Assembly (NCBI RefSeq): GCF_030345095.1
Contig: NZ_CP128360.1
Coordinates: forward strand, 6,944,001-7,008,000
DNA length: 64,000 bases
Origin: Solwaraspora sp. WMMA2056
GTDB lineage: Bacteria; Actinomycetota; Actinomycetes; Mycobacteriales; Micromonosporaceae
Direction: 5' to 3'
This document shows, piece after piece, positions 49,507 to 57,018 of this stretch (position 1 is the stretch's first letter; every line of letters begins with the position of its first letter). Position numbers and translations under genes: made by a program. The notes beneath the pieces are model-generated. The model saw nothing but the letters and a program-made list of their open reading frames with translations. It did no database searches and was not told the origin of the DNA.

Positions 49507-50057
49507 CTGGCCGCACCGTCGCCGGGCCGCGCGGCGGTCGACCCGGTGCCGTCGGCCGGGCCGGCCGGCACCGTGACGCCGGCCTGCTCCGCCGCAGCCG
49601 CGTCGTTGTCCCGCTCCGGCGCCGCCGCGTCGCCGCTGCCGGACCCGGGCGGGGCCGTCGCGAGGTCGATGTCGGCCGTGGCCGGCTCGGCTGCCGCCAC
49701 CAGCGCCGCGTCGCGGGCCCGGCGCAGCACCTCGGCGTCCTCGGTCCGCCCCTCGCGCAACGCCGCCACCTCCGCCTGGAGCACCTCGATCAGCTCGTCC
49801 TTGTAGCCGATGTCGTACGCGGCCCGGCGCAGCGCCTGGTCGACCTGCGCCATCCGGTAGCCCCGTACCGCCGTGTCGAACCGGACCCGGGTGATGTCCT
49901 GCTCCAGCAGTGGCCGGGTGCCGGGCAGCGGCACCGCCCGCCCGTCCGGCTCCACCGGCGTCAGGCCGGGATCGTTGCCGGTGACCAGGACGGTGACTCC
50001 GAAGACGACCCCGGCGACGGTCAGCGCGGCGACCAGGACGAGGAAAAACTGATCCAT
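49503..50057 (-). CDS. DivIVA-domain single-pass membrane protein
   Basis: This 184-residue protein has an N-terminal membrane helix (FFLVLVAALTVAGVVFGVTVLVTG) followed by a DivIVA-type segment (DITRVRFDTAVRGYRMAQVDQALRRAAYDIGYKDELIEVLQAEVAALREG), then an Ala/Glu/Pro-rich tail. The helix plus short DivIVA motif matches M. tuberculosis Rv1209, beside tagA and folP2. DivIVA-like motifs bind curved membranes at poles or septa. Function here unknown. ATG 50057 diverges from folP2 with about 145 bases between. Confidence 0.82.
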   Translation of the reverse strand: MDQFFLVLVAALTVAGVVFGVTVLVTGNDPGLTPVEPDGRAVPLPGTRPLLEQDITRVRFDTAVRGYRMAQVDQALRRAAYDIGYKDELIEVLQAEVAALREGRTEDAEVLRRARDAALVAAAEPATADIDLATAPPGSGSGDAAAPERDNDAAAAEQAGVTVPAGPADGTGSTAARPGDGAAR

Positions 50058-50201
50058 GACCGAATCGTGGCATGTCGACGCGGCGAGGGCGACCCCCCGA
50101 CGGCGAGTCGCGGTCCGCCCGACGCCCTCCGGCACCCGACTACCCTCACTGACGCGGACCGCCGCAGGCGGCGCCGGCGCGGACTGCGGCAAGGAGGTGC
50201 C

Positions 50202-51071
50202 ATGGCGGACCCGCTACGGCTGGGTCGGCGGGTCTTCGCCGCCAGCGACCTGGCGGTGATGGCGATCGTGAACCGTACGCCCGATTCGTTCTTCGACCGG
50301 GGCGCGACCTTCGCGGCCGACGCCGCGTTGCGCGCCGTCGAACAGGCCGTCGCCGACGGCGCGGACATCGTCGACATCGGCGGGGTGAAGGCCGGACCGG
50401 GTACGGCGGTCGACGTCACCGAGGAGATCGACCGTACGGTCGGCACCATCGCGGCGGTCCGGGCCGCCTTCCCCGACCTGGTCATCTCGATCGACACCTG
50501 GCGGGCCGAGGTCGCCCGGGAGGCGGTCGCCGCCGGCGCGGACCTGCTCAACGACACCTGGGCCGGCGCGGATCCGCAGCTCGCCGAGGTCGCTGCGGCG
50601 ACCGGGGCCGGGCTGCTCTGCTCACACACCGGTGGGACCACGCCTCGTACCCGGCCGCACCGCGCGGCGTTCGACGACGTCGTGGCCGACGTGGTCGCCA
50701 CGGTGACCGGGCTCGCCGAGCGGGCGGTGGCGCTGGGGGTACGCCCGGACGGGATCCTGATCGATCCCGCGCACGACTTCGGCAAGAACACCCGGCACTC
50801 GCTGGAGGTGACCCGCCGTCTCGACGAGCTGGTCGCCACCGGCTGGCCGGTCCTGGTCGCCCTGTCGAACAAGGATTTCATCGGCGAGACCCTCGACGTA
50901 CCGGTCGACCAGCGGCTGACCGGCACCCTGGCCACGACGGCGGTCTCCGCCTGGCTGGGCGCCCGGGTGTTCCGCGCGCACCAGGTGGCCGCGACCCGAC
51001 AGGTCCTGGACATGGTCGCGTCGATCCGTGGCGACCGGCCACCGGCGGTGTCCCGCCGCGCGCTGGCCTGA
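50202..51071 (+). CDS. folP2: Dihydropteroate synthase family protein (FolP2-like)
   Basis: This 289-residue TIM-barrel protein has DLAVMAIVNRTPDSFFDRGATF (pterin-binding segment with N and D), GADIVDIGGVKAGPGT, the ISIDTWRAEVAREA and NDTWAGADPQLAEV segments, and ILIDPAHDFGKNTRHSLEVTRRL. The mycobacterial homologue FolP2 reportedly lacks dihydropteroate synthase activity, so the folate role is uncertain. AAGGAGGTGCC precedes ATG. In M. tuberculosis the next gene is gpgS; here it is absent. It ends facing nuoA, and the gap is filled by a tandem repeat. Confidence 0.88.
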   Translation: MADPLRLGRRVFAASDLAVMAIVNRTPDSFFDRGATFAADAALRAVEQAVADGADIVDIGGVKAGPGTAVDVTEEIDRTVGTIAAVRAAFPDLVISIDTWRAEVAREAVAAGADLLNDTWAGADPQLAEVAAATGAGLLCSHTGGTTPRTRPHRAAFDDVVADVVATVTGLAERAVALGVRPDGILIDPAHDFGKNTRHSLEVTRRLDELVATGWPVLVALSNKDFIGETLDVPVDQRLTGTLATTAVSAWLGARVFRAHQVAATRQVLDMVASIRGDRPPAVSRRALA

Positions 51072-51083
51072 GCCCGCCGGTCC

Positions 51084-51143
51084 GGCGCGTCCGTCAGCCC
51101 CGGCACGGCGCGTCCGTCAGCCCCGGCACGGCGCGTCCGTCAG
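51084..51143. repeat. 23-bp tandem repeat between folP2 and nuoA
   Basis: Two complete copies (51084-51106 and 51107-51129) and part of a third follow one another. The third copy contains the stop codon of the minus-strand nuoA gene, and the repeats fill almost the whole intergenic space. Confidence 0.85.
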
Positions 51144-51517
51144 GTCCAGCGGAGCACGTTGCGGCGCCAGGCGTAGAGGATGCCCAGCGCCAGCACCGCG
51201 ACGAAGATCCCCATCTCGGCGACGGTGACCAGGCCGAACCCGGGCCGGTCGAAGATCACCGCCCAGGGGAAGAGGAACACTGCCTCCACCGCGAACAGCA
51301 CGTAGAGGAAGGCGTACACGTAGTAGCGGATCTGGGCCTGCGCCCAGTCGCCGCCCACGGGGTCGAGGCCGCACTCGTAGCTGGCGCGTTTACCGACCGG
51401 ATCGGCCGGCCGGGCCGGGCGCAGCAGCCGGTTGGCACCGTACGCCACGACGAAGAACGCCACGCTCACCAGCAACAGCAACCCCAACGTCGCGTACGAG
51501 CCGAGGTAGCCCTGCAT
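51140..51517 (-). CDS. nuoA: NADH-quinone oxidoreductase subunit A (single gene)
   Basis: This 125-residue membrane protein has the three helices and conserved segments of NuoA: SYATLGLLLLVSVAFFVVAYGANRLLRPARPADPVGKRASYECGLDPVGGDWAQAQIRYYVYAFLYVLFAVEAVFLFPWAV, where the KRxxYECGxxP and YxxFxxLFxxFDVExxFLxPWA motifs are typical. No other nuo gene is adjacent: on one side is folP2 and on the other korA, so this copy is detached from a complex I operon. It may be a partial complex or a second copy. Divergent from korA. Confidence 0.87.
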   Translation of the reverse strand: MQGYLGSYATLGLLLLVSVAFFVVAYGANRLLRPARPADPVGKRASYECGLDPVGGDWAQAQIRYYVYAFLYVLFAVEAVFLFPWAVIFDRPGFGLVTVAEMGIFVAVLALGILYAWRRNVLRWT

Positions 51518-51824
51518 GTCCGGCAGTCTACCGGCCGACGGGCCAAGGGTGCCCGCCCGTCCGGGTGTCGCCGGGCCCGCCACCCGGACCGCGCCCGGGT
51601 GAACACGAGGTGATTCCAGTCCCACCCGGCGGACCCGAGCCGGGTATCCGACTGGATCCGACGTAGGCTTTCCCGAAGGTGCGAGGATGGTTAGGACGCC
51701 CTTACCCTGGCACCGACAGTCGCCGCGTCGCGGCACCGGCGGGCTCGCGCCGCACATTCGGGCAGCAGCTGGCGAGGCGGACCGTGGTCCGCGCCGCCGG
51801 CCGGAAACGAGGAGGTCAGCGCAC
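51518..51824. other. Divergent promoter region between nuoA and korA
   Basis: No gene is supported here. The region must carry the promoters of nuoA (minus) and korAB (plus). TAGGCT (51664-51669) and TTACCC near 51703 are possible plus-strand -10 elements. The start of korA has AGGAGG at about 51810-51815. No clear operator was found. Confidence 0.4.
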
Positions 51825-53672
51825 GTGGCCAAGCAGGTCCGTCAACTGGATCGGGTGGTCATCCGGTTTGCTGGCGACTCCGGCGACGGGATGCAGCTGA
51901 CCGGTGACCGGTTCACCTCGGAGACCGCGCAGTTGGGCAACGACATCTCCACGTTGCCGAACTTCCCCGCGGAGATCCGGGCACCCGCCGGCACCCTGCC
52001 CGGAGTGTCCAGCTTCCAGGTGCACTTCGCCGACTACGACATCCTCACCCCCGGCGACTCGCCGAACGTACTGGTCGCGATGAACCCGGCGGCGTTGAAG
52101 GCCAACCTGGCCGACCTGCCGCGCGGGGCGGACATCATCGTCAACACCGACGAGTTCACCCGGCGCAACCTGGCCAAGGTCGGATACGCGGCGAACCCGC
52201 TGGAGGACGGCTCGCTCGACGGCTACGCCCTGCACCCGGTCGCGCTCACCTCGATGACCATCGGCGCGCTCGCCGAACTGTCGGTCTCGAAGAAGGACGC
52301 CGAGCGGGCGAAGAACATGTTCGCGCTGGGCCTGCTCTCGTGGATGTACTCCCGGCCGTACGAGTCCACGATCCGGTTCCTGCAGCGCAAGTTCGCCAAA
52401 CGCCCGGACCTGGTCGAGGCGAACATCGCCGCGTTCAGGGCCGGCTGGAACTTCGGCGAGACGACCGAGGACTTCGCGGTGCGCTACGAGGTCAACCCGG
52501 CCCGGATGCGCCCCGGCACGTACCGCAACATCACCGGCAACGCCGCCCTGTCGCTCGGCCTGGTCGCCGCCGGGGTGCGTGCCAAGCTGCCGGTCTTCCT
52601 CGGTGCCTACCCGATCACTCCGGCCTCGGACATCCTGCACGAGCTGAGCAAGCACAAGCGGCTCGGGGTGATCACGATGCAGGCCGAGGACGAGATCGCC
52701 GCAGTCGGTGCGGCGCTCGGTGCCTCGTACGGCGGGGCGCTCGGCATCACCACCACGTCCGGCCCCGGGGTGGCCCTCAAGAGCGAGACGATCTCCCTGG
52801 CGGTGGCCCTGGAGCTGCCACTGCTCATCGTCGACGTGCAACGGGCCGGCCCGTCGACCGGGATGCCGACCAAGACCGAGCAGGCCGACCTGAACATGGC
52901 GTTGTTCGGCCGACACGGTGAGGCACCGGTCGCGGTGATCGCGCCCCGCTCACCGTCGGACTGCTTCCACGCGGCGATCGAGGCCGCCCGGATCGCCCTG
53001 ACCTACCGCACGCCGGTGCTTCTGCTGTCGGACAACTACGTGGCCAACGGCTCCGAGCCGTGGCTGCTGCCGGAGGTCGACTCGCTGCCGGACCTGCAGG
53101 TCGAGTTCGCCACCGCGCCCAACGACGCCGACGGCAAGACCTTCCTGCCGTACCTGCGGGACCCGCAGACGCTGGCCCGGCCGTGGGCGATTCCCGGCAC
53201 GCCCGGCCTGGAGCACCGCATCGGCGGACTGGAGAAGGCCGACAAGACCGGCGACATCTCCTACGACCCGGCCAACCACGACTTCATGGTGCGCACCCGT
53301 CAGGCCCGGATCGACACGATCCCGGTGCCCGACGTCGAGGTCGAGGACCCGGACGGCGACGCCCGCACGCTGGTGCTGGGCTGGGGATCGACGTACGGCC
53401 CGATCGGTGCCGCCTGCCGCACCCTGCGCCAGCGCGGGCTGCCGGTGGCCCAGGCACACCTGCGGCATCTGGCACCGCTGCCGGCCAACCTGGGCGACGT
53501 GCTGCGCTCCTACGACCGGGTGGTGATCCCGGAGATGAACCTGGGCCAGTTGGCGCACGTGATCCGGGCCCGGTACCTGGTCGACGCGATCGGCTACAAC
53601 CAGGTCCGTGGCCTGCCGTTCACCGCCACCGAGCTGGAGACCATGCTGGAAGAGGTCGTGAAGAATGTCTGA
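51825..53672 (+). CDS. korA: 2-oxoacid:ferredoxin oxidoreductase, fused gamma-alpha subunit
   Basis: This 615-residue subunit has a gamma-type N-terminal domain (VVIRFAGDSGDGMQLTGDRFTSETAQLGNDI, residues 10-190) fused to the alpha domain (NAALSLGLVAAGVRAKLPVFLGAYPITPASDILHELSKHKRLGV..., then EDEIAAVGAALGASYGGALGITTTSGPGVALKSE). The PITPAS, EDE and TSGPG motifs place it with 2-oxoglutarate synthase KorA. KorAB oxidises 2-oxoglutarate to succinyl-CoA with ferredoxin. GTG 51825 has AGGAGGTCAGC upstream. The stop overlaps korB by eight bases. Confidence 0.93.
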   Translation: MAKQVRQLDRVVIRFAGDSGDGMQLTGDRFTSETAQLGNDISTLPNFPAEIRAPAGTLPGVSSFQVHFADYDILTPGDSPNVLVAMNPAALKANLADLPRGADIIVNTDEFTRRNLAKVGYAANPLEDGSLDGYALHPVALTSMTIGALAELSVSKKDAERAKNMFALGLLSWMYSRPYESTIRFLQRKFAKRPDLVEANIAAFRAGWNFGETTEDFAVRYEVNPARMRPGTYRNITGNAALSLGLVAAGVRAKLPVFLGAYPITPASDILHELSKHKRLGVITMQAEDEIAAVGAALGASYGGALGITTTSGPGVALKSETISLAVALELPLLIVDVQRAGPSTGMPTKTEQADLNMALFGRHGEAPVAVIAPRSPSDCFHAAIEAARIALTYRTPVLLLSDNYVANGSEPWLLPEVDSLPDLQVEFATAPNDADGKTFLPYLRDPQTLARPWAIPGTPGLEHRIGGLEKADKTGDISYDPANHDFMVRTRQARIDTIPVPDVEVEDPDGDARTLVLGWGSTYGPIGAACRTLRQRGLPVAQAHLRHLAPLPANLGDVLRSYDRVVIPEMNLGQLAHVIRARYLVDAIGYNQVRGLPFTATELETMLEEVVKNV

Positions 53673-54732
53673 GCCCGCTCCCAACGGCCGCGCTGGCACC
53701 GGCACGCCGGTGGCACTCAAGCTCACCGCCAAGGACTTCAAGTCCGACCAGGAGGTGCGCTGGTGCCCGGGCTGCGGCGACTACGCGATCCTCGCCGCCG
53801 TGCAGTCGTTCATGCCCGAGCTGAACATCCCGCGCGAGCGGACCGTCTTCGTCTCCGGCATCGGCTGCTCGTCGCGCTTCCCGTACTACATGAACACGTA
53901 CGGGATGCACTCGATCCACGGTCGCGCCCCAGCGATCGCCACCGGCCTGTCGGTCTCCCGTCCGGACCTGTCGGTGTGGGTGGTGACCGGCGACGGTGAC
54001 GCGCTCTCGATCGGCGGCAACCATCTGATCCACGCGCTGCGGCGCAACGTCAACCTGAAGATCCTGCTGTTCAACAACCGGATCTACGGGTTGACCAAGG
54101 GCCAGTACTCACCGACGTCGGAGCTTGGCAAGGTCACCAAGTCGACGCCGGTCGGGTCGGCCGACTCGCCGTTCAACCCGCTGTCGCTGGCGCTGGGGGC
54201 CGAGGCGACCTTCGTCGCCCGGACGATCGACTCCGACCGCAAGCACCTGCAGTCGGTGCTGCGGGCCGCCGCCGAGCACAACGGGTCGGCGTTCGTCGAG
54301 ATCTACCAGAACTGCAACATCTTCAACGACGGCGCCTTCGACCAGCTCAAGGAGCCGGCCACCCGGGACGACTACCTGATCCGGCTGGAGCACGGGCAGC
54401 CGATCACCTTCGGCGCCGAAGGCCGGTTCTGCGTGGTCCACCCGCCGGGCGGCTTCGGCCTCGAAGTGCGCGAGACGGCCACCGTACCGGCCGAGGAGAT
54501 CGTGGTGCACGACGCGACGATCGACGAGCCGGCGTACGCGTTCGCCCTGTCCCGGCTGCCCGGTGCCGACCTGCGCAACACGCCGATCGGGGTGTTCCGC
54601 AGCGTGCCGCGGCCCAGCTACGACAGCCTGATCCAGGCACAGGTCGGCGCGGCGATGGCCCAGGCCGAGGGGACCCCGGAGGAGCAACTGGCCGGGCTGC
54701 TGCGCAGCGGCGACACCTGGTCCATCGACTGA
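53665..54732 (+). CDS. korB: 2-oxoacid:ferredoxin oxidoreductase, beta subunit
   Basis: This 355-residue subunit binds TPP: VRWCPGCGDYAILAAVQ at the start, FVSGIGCSSRFPYYMNTYG, the VVTGDGDALSIGGNHLIHALRRNVNLKILLFNNRIYGLTKGQYSPTS segment with the GDGD-N(26) TPP motif. It supplies the catalytic site of KorAB. It overlaps korA by eight bases. A possible terminator hairpin lies after the stop (54762-54797). Ferredoxin genes are not nearby. Confidence 0.93.
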   Translation: MSEPAPNGRAGTGTPVALKLTAKDFKSDQEVRWCPGCGDYAILAAVQSFMPELNIPRERTVFVSGIGCSSRFPYYMNTYGMHSIHGRAPAIATGLSVSRPDLSVWVVTGDGDALSIGGNHLIHALRRNVNLKILLFNNRIYGLTKGQYSPTSELGKVTKSTPVGSADSPFNPLSLALGAEATFVARTIDSDRKHLQSVLRAAAEHNGSAFVEIYQNCNIFNDGAFDQLKEPATRDDYLIRLEHGQPITFGAEGRFCVVHPPGGFGLEVRETATVPAEEIVVHDATIDEPAYAFALSRLPGADLRNTPIGVFRSVPRPSYDSLIQAQVGAAMAQAEGTPEEQLAGLLRSGDTWSID

Positions 54733-54761
54733 CCCCCTGACCCCGCGCGAGGTCGGCCCTG

Positions 54762-54797
54762 GTCGACCGGCTGGCCGCACGCGGTCAGCTGGTCGAC
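54762..54797 (+). terminator. Possible terminator hairpin after korB
   Basis: GTCGACCGGCTG (54762-54773) pairs with 54786-54797 at 11 of 12 positions around a 12-base loop. It lies 29 bases after the korB stop; the right arm is inside the end of the convergent K+ channel gene. Confidence 0.4.
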
Positions 54798-55804
54798 GGG
54801 GTGCTCGCTGAGGTCCGGTCGTCGCGGACGTAGACGAGCAGGTCCCCGGTCTCCACCTCGACGCTGTCCGGCTCGGCCAGGGACACCACCCGGCCGCGCC
54901 GGATCAGCGCGATCACCAGGTTGTTCAGCTGTCGGGGCGGCAGTCCGACCTCGTCACGGTTGGCCGAACGCATCGCCAGTGCCATGCCCTGACCAGGGGT
55001 GAGCAGATCCTCGACGACGTCGATCAGCGGCGGCGCCGAGGTGGACAGGCCCAGCAGCCGGCCGGCGGTGGCGGACGACACGATCACGTGGTGCGCCCCG
55101 CTCTGGCGCAGCAGGGCGGCGTTCTCGGCCTCGCGGGCGGCGGCGATGATCCGTACCTTGCCGGCGGTCAGTTGGCGGGCCGTCAGGGTGACCAGGACGG
55201 AGGCGTCGTCGCTGTCGGTGGCGATGATCACCGCCTTGGCGTGCTTGACGTGTGCCTCGTTGAGGACCGACGAGCGGGTCGCCGATCCCTCGACGGCGAC
55301 CAGGCCGGCGGCGGTGGCCTGGCGCAGCGCGATGCCGCTGCTCTCGACGACGACGATGTGCTGCTTGTCGAAGCCGTTCTCCAGCAGGGCCGACACGGCG
55401 CTGCGGCCCTTGGTGCCGTAGCCGCAGATGATGACGTGGTCCTTCACTTTCCTTCTCCACCGGGTCAGTCGAAGGTTCGTCCGGTACTGCTCGGTGAGCA
55501 CCTCGAGGGTGGTACCGACCAGGATGATCAGGAACACCACCCGGGCCGGCGTGATGATCAGGACGTTGACCAGCCGGGCACCGTCGCTGATCGGCGCGAT
55601 GTCGCCGTACCCGGTCGTGGAGAGGCTGACGACCGCATAGTAGAAGCAGTCGAGCAGCGAGATCCCGTCGCCGTTGGCGTCCCGGTAGCCGTCGCGGTCG
55701 GCGTAGACCACCGCCACGACCGCGAAGACGAGGGCGACCGCGGCGAACAGGCGCAGGCTCAACGCCTTCAACGGGCCCTGGCGGACGGCGGGAAAGTGAA
55801 TCAC
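54785..55804 (-). CDS. Two-helix potassium channel with RCK (TrkA-N) domain
   Basis: This 339-residue protein has two membrane helices (LFAAVALVFAVVAVVYAD and LVNVLIITPARVVFLIILVGTTLEVL) with the pore loop FYYAVVSLSTTGYGDIAP, including the selectivity filter TTGYGD. An RCK domain follows (VKDHVIICGYGTKGRSAVSALLENG, a GxGxxG NAD-type motif) and a TrkA-C-like end. It forms a tetrameric, ligand-gated K+ channel. Converges with korB. Divergent from the small hypothetical at 56.0 kb. Confidence 0.9.
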   Translation of the reverse strand: MIHFPAVRQGPLKALSLRLFAAVALVFAVVAVVYADRDGYRDANGDGISLLDCFYYAVVSLSTTGYGDIAPISDGARLVNVLIITPARVVFLIILVGTTLEVLTEQYRTNLRLTRWRRKVKDHVIICGYGTKGRSAVSALLENGFDKQHIVVVESSGIALRQATAAGLVAVEGSATRSSVLNEAHVKHAKAVIIATDSDDASVLVTLTARQLTAGKVRIIAAAREAENAALLRQSGAHHVIVSSATAGRLLGLSTSAPPLIDVVEDLLTPGQGMALAMRSANRDEVGLPPRQLNNLVIALIRRGRVVSLAEPDSVEVETGDLLVYVRDDRTSASTPSTS

Positions 55805-56025
55805 CGCCGGTCCACCTTCACTTTCGGGTCCCCGTTCACGTCCACAACATAGTCGTTGCGGACCAGCGGATCGCGATCACCTGGACATCACCTCGGCCCG
55901 AATGCGTCCGTCCGGCGTCGGGTCGTATCCCGTCGCCTCAAATCTTGCTTAGAGACATTGCTTTGGGACTGTGTGTTGTCGATGCTCTCTCGGCGAGCCG
56001 TCAACCGCCAGTTTCGGAGCAGCCT

Positions 56026-56286
56026 GTGAAACCGCCGTCACGACCCACCATTCCCGCGATCACCCCGGGGACGGTCCTGCAACTGAACAAGGAGGACTGG
56101 CGGTACGGCGGATACCAACTGATCCTGAAGGTTGAACAGGTACGGCCCGATCTGTCAGCGTATTACGACAACCGGTGGGTGTGGATCATCGGACGTTCCA
56201 TCGGGATGGACGGCACCGGCGACGACCGCGTCGTCGCACTGGTCCGGGTGGCGGCACTGCCCGGCGCCGAGGCCGCCGCCAGCTGA
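56026..56286 (+). CDS. Small conserved hypothetical protein
   Basis: This 86-residue protein starts at a GTG (KPPSRPTIPAITPGTVLQLNKEDWRYGGY) and has LILKVEQVRPDLSAYYDNRWVWIIGRSI and a C-terminal VVALVRVAALPG. Similar short proteins are, from memory, recurrent in Micromonosporaceae. An upstream frame exists to 55945 but is less protein-like and low in GC. No function is known. It directly precedes a coding remnant and a phospholipase gene. Confidence 0.6.
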   Translation: MKPPSRPTIPAITPGTVLQLNKEDWRYGGYQLILKVEQVRPDLSAYYDNRWVWIIGRSIGMDGTGDDRVVALVRVAALPGAEAAAS

Positions 56287-56404
56287 GTGCCCGTTCGGCG
56301 GCGGATGGTCTGTTTACGCGCCGGTCGACAAAGAAACAGGCGCCCTAAAGATCGATGTCAGCGGATACGGCAAGACTGTGGACACGCTTGTGACCCACCG
56401 GTAA
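56287..56404 (+). pseudogene. Probable coding remnant (C-terminal fragment)
   Basis: The frame at 56288-56404 reads CPFGGGWSVYAPVDKETGAL then KIDVSGYGKTVDTLVTHR before a TAA. It looks like the C-terminal end of a real protein, with no start and no upstream sequence, and it is lower in GC than its surroundings. No parent gene was recognised. It may be what is left after deletion. Confidence 0.4.
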
Positions 56405-56451
56405 CAAGCACCGACGCCACACACCACGAGCCGTCCACCGGAGGTATCGCG

Positions 56452-56982
56452 ATGTACCGTCGCACGTCCGCACTGCTCAGCGCCGTACTGCTCGGCCTCA
56501 CCGCCGCCCTCGGGTTCGCCACCCCGGCCAGTGCCGTTCCCGCCGACAAGCCCGCGGTGCTGTCCAACTGGACGCAGACCAGCGCCAGCAGCTACAGCGC
56601 CTGGAACTCGGCCCGGGCGAACCCGGGCCCCTGGGCCGCCTACCAGTTCGACTGGTCCACCGACTACTGCTCGTCCAGCCCGGACAACCCACTCGGCTTC
56701 GACTTCCGGCTCTCCTGCCACCGACACGACTTCGGCTACCGCAACTACAAGGCGATCGGCCAGTTCTCCGCCACCAACAAGGCCCGGGTGGACAGCGCCT
56801 TCTACGAGGACCTCAAGCGGGTCTGCGCCCGGTACAGCAGCGTCGTGCGGCCGGCCTGCCTCAGCCTCGCCTGGACCTACTACCAGGCGGTCCGGATCTT
56901 CGGCGCGCCGATCGTCGACGCCGCCGACCTGCAACGCGCCGAGCGGCTCGTCCCGGCCGGGCACCTGACGGCCGTCGGATAA
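56452..56982 (+). CDS. Secreted bacterial phospholipase A2
   Basis: This 176-residue protein has a Sec signal peptide with cleavage expected after A28 (ATPASA). The mature part has the prokaryotic phospholipase A2 signature: DYCSSSPDNPLGFDFRLSCHRHDFGYRNY, with catalytic H92-D93, a Ca-binding loop near D71/D84 and Cys pairs (C73-C89; C121/C131) for disulfides. It hydrolyses sn-2 acyl chains outside the cell. GGAGGTATCGCG precedes the ATG. The gene stands alone between the remnant and the convergent regulator gene. Confidence 0.87.
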   Translation: MYRRTSALLSAVLLGLTAALGFATPASAVPADKPAVLSNWTQTSASSYSAWNSARANPGPWAAYQFDWSTDYCSSSPDNPLGFDFRLSCHRHDFGYRNYKAIGQFSATNKARVDSAFYEDLKRVCARYSSVVRPACLSLAWTYYQAVRIFGAPIVDAADLQRAERLVPAGHLTAVG

Positions 56983-57018
56983 CCACCAACGCCACCGTAC
57001 GGACGCGCCGCCGGCCGC

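Noticed and set aside
47194-49576. Long plus-strand frame across the enoyl-CoA hydratase and tag region
   Set aside because: It is a shadow frame rich in Arg/Gly that overlaps well supported genes on both strands.
51664-51720. DtxR/IdeR-like iron box before korA
   Set aside because: Only part of TTAGG...CCTTA matches the consensus; too weak to list.
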